A stretch of 64,000 nt of DNA from Pezizomycotina sp. ARF18. Lineage: Eukaryota; Ascomycota. The notes under the pieces are model-generated. The model was not told where the DNA came from and ran no database searches. It worked only from the letters and a program-made list of their open reading frames with translations. The DNA lies in contig AZLU01000004.1 of the NCBI GenBank assembly GCA_002224055.1, positions 1 to 64,000 on the forward strand, in the 5' to 3' direction. Below are positions 10,880-21,186 of the stretch, piece by piece; within the stretch, counting starts at the first letter, position 1, and each line of letters starts with the position of its first letter. A program made the position numbers and the translations under genes.

Positions 10880-12961
10880 TCAGAGCCATCGCCTGCTTTT
10901 CCTCATCCCAGAAACACACGGGCCATAATTTTCCGCAGCGCGGTTATCCCTGAGCAGGGCGTTAAACTCGTCCACCGTTAGCGCCTGCACCGTCTTCGTG
11001 AGATTTACAGATTTCCTCTCATTCGGCTTCCACCTGCTTGCCGGCGTAGCCCTAAACTGCCACTTTTGTCGTAGAAGCGGCTCCTGGTTTCGGAAGATGT
11101 GGATGGCGTAGCCGTACGGCGTGTAGTATTTCTTCCCGTGGCAGTAAGCGCAGAAGCCGGCCTTCTGGCTTGATCCGCGGTAAATTTCCTCGGTGCGGTA
11201 TAATGCCAGATGGCTTTGTTGAGGAACGTGCCGTCCTCTTCCTTCCGGTCTTTACGCTCGGTGATGGGGTATTCGAGGAGTTTTTTAGTCACGCGCCTCA
11301 ATTGACTTTTCCATTCTTCTACGGGTCGACATCAGAGCCGTGGTCGTCATTATCGTTTTCTTCTTCGGACTTGAGAGGCGATTGGGACGGAAAGTCGCCG
11401 AAATGCTTGCTTCCATATATTTCTTATACGCCCTTTGCGCTTGTTGCATCGGCGTCGATTGTAGTGGTAATGGTGATACTGATTGCGACGCGACGTCGAG
11501 CGTTCTTCAGAAAGAAGTGGTTAAATATGCGCACTTTCTCCTCGTGGTCGCTGAGACCCCAGGGGCAAAATTTGGAAAATTCGCTCCACTCCCGTATCAG
11601 ATAATCCATCCAGCGCTCGCGATCAAAGAGGCCCTTCCTGTAGAATTCATACTCTTTCTCCGTTTCCAACAGGTTCATGATCTCGCCGGCGACGGTGATA
11701 AACCTGTTCTCGTTCTCGCTTACCCGACGAACTTCGGCATCGGCGGCAAGGAGCTTGAGGTCGTGGATGGATACATGTTGCTGACTCTCTACGTGCCTTT
11801 TCAAATCGGAGAGCAAGTAGAACTTGCCCGTGAAAGACGATCTGCCTATATTACGTTATCGTAGATTGATGGCGCATCCGCGTATCGGACTATGGATAGG
11901 TCGACACCGAGGTATTTATGATCAAGGTTCGCTATTCGACTGACCGTTAGCTACACATTTCAAATACACACACACTTTTTTTTTTTTTTCCCCAAATCCG
12001 GACGGGAGGAGGGCAAATTTGGCCGAAAGCACTTACTCGCAGTTACAAATGGTATACATTCCTGCAGTACGTCCTGTGCTCGCTGGAGGAGTGGCGCAGC
12101 TCGATGAGTTTACCTTCGTCGTTTATATACTCGCAGAATTTGACGCCGTGGAAGCGGAACTCTATGTTTCCGGAACCGGGGCTGAGGCAACCCTGCAGCG
12201 GTACTCGCGGTGGTTGCCGAGGGTGACGTTACCTACCATGAAGCTCGCAGCCTGCTTATAGTAGTCTACTCCCGGATTGTACACTTCGAACCTCTTGGAT
12301 CTTTATCGGATCATCTTGGCCGTTGCTTTGGGGGCTTGGGCACCTTGAGATCCTGCAGGGACAAGCTGGGTCGCTTGAAGCGCTTGAAGCGCCTGATGGG
12401 CGGCTGCCTGGTGCACCGCCAGTTGTTGCTGCAGGACTGCGATGCGTTGTTGGTGGGCGGCCTGCGCAGTTTGGAGCGCTTGAGCTTGGGCTGCTTGTAT
12501 GGCAGCTTGGCTAACTTGGGCTGCTGGGGCACCACCACCTGCTCCTTGACCAGCCACCGCGAGACCTCCCAACTGAGCTTGCAAAGCTTGCTGGTGCGCT
12601 ACCTGCTGCTGAACCATATGGGCAAGCTGAGCCGCCGTCGGCACCTGAACCGGAGCATTTTGGGCGGCTGTCAGCTGCGCCTGCAGATCCTGGATCCTTT
12701 CGTTCCTCAGCGCCTGACGCCTGAGCTGCTCGAGCCTCAAGCGCTCCTGGTCGGCTTGTGCGCCTTCTCGAACCAGGTGAACCAGAAGTAGTTGTTGAAC
12801 GTGCCGATCGTGTTCCAAACGGCCTTGCAGCTCATCCCGAGGCTCAGGGCGTCCGCGGGCATGCGCAGCTTCGAGGCGATTTCCGTGAGGATCTCGGGGG
12901 GGATGTTGTCAATTCGGAGGCGACATGGCTTTTGTTTGTTGTTGAGCTCCTTCGCGTCCAT
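10880..12961 (-). CDS. F-box protein with Ala/Gln-rich coiled middle
   Basis: The ATG at 12961 opens a frame whose residues about 18-55 form an F-box: IPPEILTEIASKL, then LSLGMSCKAVWNTI. F-box proteins recruit substrates to SCF ubiquitin ligases through Skp1. An Ala/Gln/Leu-rich segment (12303-12770) follows and is likely a coiled coil. Next comes a conserved-looking region with EFRFHGVKFCEYIND and EHRTYC (near 12050-12150). After an intron around 11850-12040 come LKRHVESQQHVSIHDLKLL and EWSEFSKFCPWG. Near 11130 CAYCHGKKYYTPYGYAIH suggests a zinc site. The product ends at a TGA at 10880. The frame shifts near 12765 and 12190, and the second looks like a lost G in a G run. The substrate is unknown. 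Confidence 0.6.
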
Positions 12962-14087
12962 AACGTCGAAGGAGGTTTTGTTGTTCTATTTTTCTTTGTT
13001 GAAAGGGGGTCCTTTATTTGTCCCGAATTGCTGCTGAGTAGACAAAAGAATTGGAGAAGCCCCTAGAAGAGATGTTTGGAACACCAATCTAATTAACGTC
13101 GATAAATATCGATATCTCCCACAATCGTTCAGGTATTTTTCGTTTCTTAAAGCAACTTGCCTATATGATCGTGATAGAAGATCCTGGTGTGCATTGGGGA
13201 CACTTTTTATAGAAAGGAAGTTTGATTGTGGATATGTATATGTATAAAGAACGGTGGACTGGACAAAAGGAGAGGAAGGTTTGAAAGGTGACTGACTGGC
13301 TTTTCCTTTTAGACACGCCAGAAGATTCTAAAGTATGCTCGTCGTCATTCTATTTAACGGAAATTTTTTCTTCCGAATGGAAAGGTTAACTTAAAAAGAA
13401 AATCAGCCTTGAAAAGTTATATAAACACAAAGCTAAGCATACCACGGTATATATGGAAAAAAGCAATGGGCTCGTAAGCCATTTAGGAAACATGTATATT
13501 TATCGAGATCATTCGAGAGCTTCATGTCGAAGAAAATGGATATCTCGATATCCGGTCAAGTTCCCTCCTTCTCGTTTCCATTCTCCCTATCTTCGTTTTC
13601 ACGATATAATAATGATCGAGGCGAACTTGTGCGGATACTTGGATGATCTACCTACAAAAGCTTATTGGTTTGTTTAACGACGGTTCACAAAAAGACGACG
13701 CGGGAGGCAAGAATGTCAAATCCAGACGATCAGGAGTACCTGTTCAAGATACCTTCAAACCCGGCTCGTTGCTATCTATCACATTATAGAGAAAAGAACT
13801 GAATTCTGACTTTAAAACTAGTTAAATATTATAATATGTTTCTCAATATCTATTTTATTAGTATTATGTATTACTATGAACTACTCCTAAGTGCAAAAAA
13901 AAAAGAAAAAAAAAAAAAAGGAGAAATGCAAAAGCTTCAACTAAATCAAGTTAGCACGATGTAAAGAAATATGAGTAAAGTCAAGCCCAGTTGGTTGGTT
14001 TGACGCTTTACACCTGTATATGCTTATTATCTGCGCCCTCTCCGGTCTGATTTCGTTTACTATTCCATCTCTGGATAGAAATGTCAA
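12962..14087. other. Intergenic, no gene recognised
   Basis: No supportable gene. At 13979-14020 is a segment (GTCAAGCCCAGTTGG...) that recurs at 15660-15700 and forms the 3' flank of a tandem gene duplication. Confidence 0.4.
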
Positions 14088-14528
14088 TTAATCGTATCTG
14101 TTTTCCTCAGGGTCTTCTGCTTCCTGAACCACCCATATAAGATCACCATTCTGCTCGCGGCGGTCCTCTGGCTCGTCGTGGAACCACCATAGGTCGTTTA
14201 GCTCTCCCACGTGACTTTTAGAAATTGAACACATAGCGGAGCAGCAAATCTACCTTTTCGGCTTGAGTCCGCCTCTTGCATCTGAGTTTGTTCCTCAAGT
14301 CGAGAAGAATCTCGCAATCTTCGCATCCGCAGTTTCTGCCGTAAACTTATTTCGTGTATTCTTCGTTGCTGTCATCGGTATAGCAGAGGCGGCCCATAAA
14401 CTTACAGCTGAAGAGAATCTTAGTGTTACAGCCGCAGGACAGCCGCTTTGTGAGATACGTGCGGATGATATTCCGGGGTTATGTTCACCCTTGGGGCAGG
14501 CGAGGTAAATGTCGTAGTATTGGCACAT
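14088..14528 (-). CDS. Cys-rich hypothetical protein, tandem copy A
   Basis: The ATG at 14528 gives MCQYYDIYLACPKG. In another frame an IIRTYLTKRLSCGC segment and a KFMGRLCYTDD segment follow, then a cysteine cluster GRNCGCEDCEILLDL, a TQAEKVDLLLRYV helix and NDLWWFHDEPED. It ends at a TAA at 14088. The order and motifs match copy B at 15772-16264 (MCRYFHLYL, RTY, CDC, FMGY, CECRSCRGLM, TQEEKMGFLLRIV, DLWWY), so this is a paralogue pair of about 145 residues. The CxCxxC clusters may bind metal. Function is unknown. As sequenced the frame breaks more than once and carries an in-frame stop after EEYTK. This is either decay or the window-wide indel problem. Confidence 0.5.
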
Positions 14529-15771
14529 GCTTACTTTGAGAAGAAGAAGAATATAACTAGGCCGTTGTTGGTAAATCCTTAAATTCTGAGAGTGATTGGT
14601 GCTTCTGAACCGATGAATTAGCAATACACCTTTTTGGATAGCCATATCAACGAAGTAAAATGGCTTCTATATATACCAGAGATTGCTTAGGGTGATTGCA
14701 CCTCGAAAACTCGGACTTGACAAAAAACTCATGATCAAGCCTGCAAATATTACTATTCTTGTTACGGTCCTTAGCGATGCAACTTGCACAACTTTCGACT
14801 GCATATAACTACATCAAAAACCGACAAAATTAGATAAAAATTAGATAAAAACTGTATCAGAATATTGCCATAAAGATACAGAGAAATAGTATTCAAAAAG
14901 TGGAAGGTTTTATTTATAAGGCAATTCAAAATGGGGTAGTGTTGGTATTAATATAATTTAGGGTATTTCTGAAATTTAAACACAAATTTGCATGGTATCT
15001 ACTTTATAATGCCACGGCCTCTCCTATAGCTCCCCACAGCCTCTACTCGTCTCTGCTGCCACTTCGTTATAGCGACTGTTAGTGCTAGCTGCTACTCGTT
15101 CTTGCTCTCCTTTGGTAACAGCTCTCCCACGGCTCGGATTCTCTATTATAGCCTTTGATACTTACTACTCTCCTATGGCCTCTGCTATTCTTTGAGACCC
15201 CATGCTACTAGCTTTATAATCAATTGCGATAAAATTTTGTTAAAATCACTATAATAGGTATATGAGTTTATAGGAAGTAATATTACTTTAAGGCCATGGA
15301 ATAGTAACAGAGGCCCTTAGAGGAACCGTGGCCTTGTGAAGCATAGGTCATTATATAATTAAGTGGAGGTGAAAGGTGAGGTTCGAGGAATGTACTACTT
15401 TTTAATCTTTAAAGGGCCCCAAAGTACAAAGTCCAAAATGATTTATCAATCCTTTTCTAGAGCTTTTATTTATTTTGGCCTAGGTTTTATGTATTAATAT
15501 TATTATTACTAGGTAATTGAATTTCGTTCTAATTATCTTGGTAAAGGACTGTACTCCGCATTACAATAAACGACTTCGAAGTTAAAAAATAAAATAAAAA
15601 ACATATAAAAACTTCTACTAAATTTCAAAGATTAACGCCCGGCAAACAGAAAGTGGTACAAGTCAAGCCAAGTTGGCTACGGTGAAGCTTTGCACTGATA
15701 GAGATGATTAAATGCATAATATTTTTTTGGAGATAAAAGAACGATTGATGGCCTCTCCATTGGTGTTTCAA
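14529..15771. other. Spacer between tandem copies A and B
   Basis: No gene is recognised. Upstream of copy A, near 14665-14695, CTTCTATATATACCAGAGAT resembles CCTTATATACTAGAGATGG upstream of copy B (about 16415-16440). The duplication therefore included the promoter side, and the TATATA element is a plausible core promoter. CTC/CCTC-rich DNA fills 15015-15200. Confidence 0.4.
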
Positions 15772-16264
15772 TTACGCATCTATCGTTGCTATATCTCCGA
15801 TTCGAACCACGAATCCAAGCCTTCGGGCTCTGGGTGACGGAGCCGATACGTACGGGGTATTACCTTGATTCGGCCCAGTCCGCCTCAGCCTAGGCATTGT
15901 CTTATACCACCAGAGATCCTTTGGGCCTGTTAGATCGAGCCCCAAGTCGTCGTTTACGATCCTGAGCAAGAATCCCATCTTTTCTTCCTGAGTATACTCG
16001 TTGCTATTGAAGCGAAGTGCCAAGGACATAAGACCCCTGCAGCTTCGGCATTCGCAGCTTAGAGAGTAGATATACTTTGGGTGCTCTGGAACGCGGTTAT
16101 CCATCTGGTTAAAGTAACCCATGAACTCGGCGCCAACGATAATTGTTAACTTTACAGTCGCAAACTTGGCCTTTCCTGGGATATGTGCGGACGACCTTCC
16201 ATGGGTCTTCTCTTTCCCGGTCTCTGTGTGCGGAGGAAAGATAAAGATGAAAGTATCGGCACAT
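15772..16264 (-). CDS. Cys-rich hypothetical protein, tandem copy B
   Basis: The ATG at 16264 gives MCRYFHLYLSS. The C-terminal 116 codons form one long open frame (15772-16122) starting MGYFNQMDNRVPEHPKYIY and continuing SLSCECRSCRGLMSLALRF, the TQEEKMGFLLRIV helix and DLWWYKTM. Its motifs align with copy A but its tail (ending IGDIATIDA) differs. The N-terminal part lies in a different frame (WKVVRTYPRKGQVCDCK). The CxCxxC motif is kept in both copies, which suggests a structural or metal site. No characterised family is recognised. Confidence 0.5.
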
Positions 16265-19200
16265 ACTTTCGAGAATCGATTCGTATAGGTTTTGTTTGGG
16301 AGTTTTTAGGATGTAATGGTAAATAGTGCTTTTTCTTTTCTTTTTTTTCTTTGCAGTTGGAACTACTGAGTAGGTAATGAGTCTTTGGGATAGGTTATGA
16401 GGAGTACAAGGGGCTCCTTATATACTAGAGATGGCTCGATGTGCCTGCAGCTGGCAAGCAGACAGTGATCATTTGAGTTTCCTTGATAACCATGTTGCGT
16501 TATGGAGTTTGAAAGTACGTCCAAGCAAACTTGCATAATGGCGCTTTCACGCTTATTTATCATAGCTTCAAGAAATTGAGACAATCTACGAGTTCGATTG
16601 GACAAGATTTGAGTTATGATTTACATGTAATACTAACGGCTACTGCCTTTCAGAGATCGCTTTCATTGATTTCTAACGGGAACTATTCATAGATTTTCTT
16701 TGATCCAATGAATTTTTGACACTGTACTTTACCTGAATGTAAATTAAGGGTAATATTTTTGCTTTTTTGTTATTTCATTCAGATTAAGAAAAATTCCGTG
16801 ACCAATATCAATCTTAGGGCCTTTAAACTGTAACTAAGTATTTGAACATGTCTCAATAGTATTTAAACATTTGTATTCGGAGAATATATATATGGACAAA
16901 GGAGTGGTTAACTTGTAGCCTTTTTCCGCTTCTTTAACCTATAGTAAATTATAGTCTGGGACCCTACGAAGTAGGGTACTCAACCTACTTTGTAGGGTCC
17001 CAGACTAAGTAAATTATTAATAGAAATTTTTAGTTCGAGGACTCAAAACTCGCTTTCAATATTTTGCTATATAATAATTTAAAAATAATACAAACAAAAT
17101 ATCACAGTAATTCACAAATCAAATCCTAGTACTAGCAGCTACTGATTCTGTTTTAGATCCATGATATAAGCTGCTTGAACTTAGACATATCTATTTCATC
17201 TCATATCGTAACCCTAAGAGCAGCATTTTAGTCTCTGCTGGTGGAAACTTGGGCCGTGGAAATTAGTGATACGTACGTTATCTATCGATGCGAGCTAAGA
17301 GACACTGCGCATAGCGCGCATATGATGCCCCACGTACCCAACTCTTAATACAAGTCAGCTTGACACAGATATAAATAGTAGATCGGAGAGTATCGAGTAT
17401 AATACAATTAAAGCTAACGGAATCCGTACAAAGCGAAAGCGGGTAACGGCTAAACGATAGCAATCGGGTTTGAAGTATTGCTCTCGTTAAGGCACATCTA
17501 CGAGCATATGCTTAAGGCCTTAGGCTCATAACTAGAGCGTATTGCCTTTCCTTTGACGTGGATTAGCAACCGGTAGAAAATATCGGCAAAGTACATAGAA
17601 GGATGGGATCGACATCAGAGATCTTGTGATATATCTAATTCTTCGCTTCCATGCAGGCGACCTACATGATAAATTACGCGTAAACTGGTACCCCCCTTGA
17701 CATAGGAGACTAATGGCGTCAAAATCTTGTCTTCAAATCAAATCATAAAGGTCGAGACACGGAGAATCTTCGAAGGTACTTATACTATACACCGAAGATA
17801 AGGAACAGAATTCTGTATGCTTGGAGGGTTCGGCCAAGGAATAGAAAAAATGCATTGGATTACAATCGAAATCACGAGAACGAAAGTACCAACGGTAACA
17901 TCAAACTAGTAAATGCTGTAATGGCTTATCTAGAATATTCATTAGGCTTAGTCCTATGAGGATACATGCTGAAGTCATACAGCTACTGTTGAAAGAGCAG
18001 ATCGCCGCAAAAGTCTTATAATTTATCAACTAGTACCACATGTACTCCAAGTTTTATAATTCTTTGACAAGCTTTCCAGTACAAGGTCGACGGCTTGAAA
18101 ATAGCGTAAATGGGACAAATTGCGGTTATAGCTACTAGACTGCGGCCGTAATGCGGTTTTCAAGCTCATCAACGTACCGATGGATAGGAATCTGCCCTGA
18201 GGCTAGCTATTCAGTCGGAGGGAGATTAATACTATAATATATCACGACTCCATTCAGTGCTTCCGCCTCAAACAATCAAGCAGGGGTGCGACAGATTAGA
18301 CAGCTTGGATAATCAAACGATCTCTTACAAAGAAAGATATCGACGATGATAAGTGCAACAGCCGTCGTTTCTTCCAGAATCTTACCACGAAAATAGAAGT
18401 ATCGAACAAGGCTACGCGCGGAAATCGGATATCCCCCGTGCCGTGGAATGGGTATTTATGCGCAAGCAAAAACGCCATACGAACTTAAACAAGTTGTATT
18501 CCCCATATTGAATAACGAAAAAAAAAAAAAAAAAACTAAACAGAACGACGGCACAGAACTGATACTTGAAATAGGGGCGCAAAAAGATAATTGTACCTCT
18601 CGAATTAAAATTAAGAGTACGAATTACTGACCCTTACTGTGCGTATTCTGATCGCGAATATATCCAGTCGTACCTGGGAGAAAATAATTTCAATTGAACC
18701 ACAGAATTCCTTAGCGGGTGCTTGAACTTCCCGCGACGACATCTTTGAAGACATAAGTGCTTCAACTTTCCTGAACTAACGTCAACCACACCATATATTT
18801 CTACAGCACTTACGTTTACCGACTATAACTTATAATTAGGTTTGCAAAGAGCTCGAGATTATGATTGCTTCGATTACTAAATCTCATGTTGAGGGAAAAA
18901 AGGTCGTCCAAGTTAGTGGCGCATTGCGCCATACTTCCTAAACGAGCCAGAAGATGCAAGACTCGCTCCAAGCACACATAGCGTAGAAATCTCCTAGAAA
19001 CGGTACCTCGACTGCATAGTGAACTCATTTACGTTTGAAAGGTACCAGATGTAGAGCTCGAGAGGACAAAGGATCCGTGCCGCCTTATATATGTCTGGTG
19101 TAGACCTTGAAACACACACACGATGCATACCACGCTCCAGGACATCCTAGCGATAGCTAGTTCTATTAGAAAATATTTGGTCCTGACGTCTCCGAACCAA

Positions 19201-21186
19201 AATTCATCGTGGAGTCTACCTCAAGTGGGAATGCAAATATCATATGCGACGAATGTTTTGAAAACGACCATTTCTTTCACAGGAATGGAGCAGCGAATAT
19301 AAGCTAAATATAGCTGCCACATAAAATTGTATCTGAACGAGGATGACTGGATGATCAGAAGAATATTATATTCCAAGCTCTGCAATCGAAGATCTTCAAA
19401 TATGGCCTCATACCACTCACACTAAATCGACTTTGAGATTCCCCGTTCTTCGACGGCACTGATAACAATGCAGTTTCTGGTGGGGTCCGAAGAAACCAGG
19501 ACGCAAGTTACCAGCTCCCATATGACAACAGCCCTCCTTCTCCAGTTTACCATGATGTATTCAATCCCGGTGAAGCTAATCATGATAGCCGAAGCAATAA
19601 ACGTACTGTTTCCACAGCTGCTGATACAGCTTTGAAATTTACCGTATTCAGAATACAGGTAGTATGAAAAAAATATTGAGAGAGCGGAGTTCATACTCCG
19701 TAACTAAAGACACAGAACACTTCCTGATATTAGGCAGTATGGAAAATCTGATCCTATGAAGACCGATAGAAGGCCCTGGAACATGCCGAAGCCGAAAGCT
19801 CGGTTGATAACAAGCTGAATTTCTATTTGCCAATGTGCGCAAACCAGGACATACCAAATTAAATATTTCGATCTAGCTTAGGCGATGCAGTTGAGCCATA
19901 TTCTTGCAAAAGTCTCTGAATATCTAACCATCTAGGGCACTGAGTACTTATGCTCCCCATATAAGTTTATTCTGGCGCAGAGCTAAAAAGGGATAAAGTA
20001 TACTCTCGACAATAACAATCTGCACAACAAAGCTGCTTACGGGAGGTACTAGAAATCCGCATCAATCTCGATAATAGTTATTTCGACAGTCTTTCGAATT
20101 CAATATAAATAATCTCACTTTGAACAAATCCGCAGATAATTGTGAATGGAGCACCCTTGGGATACTGGAACCGCTCTCCGCCTGAAACGCTTGATGCTCA
20201 CAAATCGCAATATCCTTAGATAAGCCATCGATTGCGATAAGTTCGGAGTAATAATCTGCTCCCTTCTTTATCTATCATCTGGCTAATTTCTACAGATAAC
20301 TTCCACCTCTCCGATTCGAAAACAGACATCCGGTACACCTGGACACATAAAACCCTATTCTAAAAATCTAATGGGACGTAGAGATAGTGACAGAAGTGAG
20401 CCGTGGGATAGTTGCACATCAATACTACATCCCAACTCATCGAAGACTACAATTACGCACGCTACGAGAAGCGACTGATACGTTTTGTATTATAAAGCTC
20501 GCTACCACCACACGCTGCCGATAAGCCCTAAATGTGGCAATGGCGTGGCTTGTTGCGATAAACCTGGTCTATTCCTAATAGCAGCTACTAAGGGTCACGA
20601 GGGGATAGTAAATAGTTATTATACCTAAGTTACGACAGCCACCTCCCCTATAAAGAGCCATGAGATTTATTAATCTGTAAAGCTATCTGCAAAAACATGA
20701 TTTTCTAAAGACAAAAGGAGAGGATGTTGTTGAGATTGAAAACTACCCGGTTATTGAGAACACGTACTATCATCGACGCCAAGAAAAGCAGTTGATAGAA
20801 GAGTAAAGGTAATTGTGAACGTATAGCTCTAAAACTAACATCGTTCAATCAAAGAAAGAAGGCTCATAGTGTGTAGGTCGAGGAGTAACTGAAGGATCTT
20901 ACTCGTGGAAAGTCTCACCGACCGACATGAACAATATCAACTGATCTCAAGGCGAGAAAAAGGATAGTTCTCCATGCAGAAGCGTTGGGGAAAAGGTGGA
21001 TAGAAAACGAGTATGTGTAAATTGGTATACTATAACAGTATACAAAATGCAATCTAATTGATCGAGACGAAATGTATATATATCTAAAGTCTAACCACCA
21101 TCGTAAACCAAAAAAAAAAATGAAAAAGCCTCTTCCCATGATCTAATGCATGTAATAAGTAAAAAAACACCATTCTACAAACACAC
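16265..21186. other. Long gene-poor stretch
   Basis: Many short open frames occur, none recognisable. The longest minus frame (19422-19694) is hydrophobic but matches no family I know. CA and TG are not depleted here, so it does not look like RIP-treated repeat DNA. The palindromic insertion at 16943-17017 and an A run at 18520-18535 are the only distinct structures. A fast-evolving or broken gene on the minus strand at 19.4-20.5 kb cannot be excluded. Confidence 0.4.
16943..17017. mobile_element. Small palindromic insertion with 10-base direct repeats
   Basis: An almost perfect hairpin of about 24 base pairs fills 16953-17006. The left arm starts AGTCTGGGACCCTAC and the right arm ends GTAGGGTCCCAGACT, with a five-base loop region and one or two mismatches. 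Immediately outside, AGTAAATTAT stands at 16943-16952 and again at 17008-17017. That is the pattern of a short foldback element with a target-site duplication. It has no coding capacity. Confidence 0.65.

Noticed and set aside
15005-15345. Possible terminal inverted repeat (CCACGGCCTCT versus AGAGGAACCGTGG)
   Set aside because: Only about ten bases match with gaps and no internal transposase or flanking duplication is seen.
15795-15830. GGTTCGAATC, resembling a tRNA B box
   Set aside because: No A box or cloverleaf around it; it lies in the tail of the Cys-rich copy B. No tRNA or rRNA gene was found in the window.
16265-21186. A possible degraded LTR or non-LTR element in the gene-poor stretch
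   Set aside because: No reverse transcriptase, integrase or RNase H motif and no terminal repeats could be read in either orientation.
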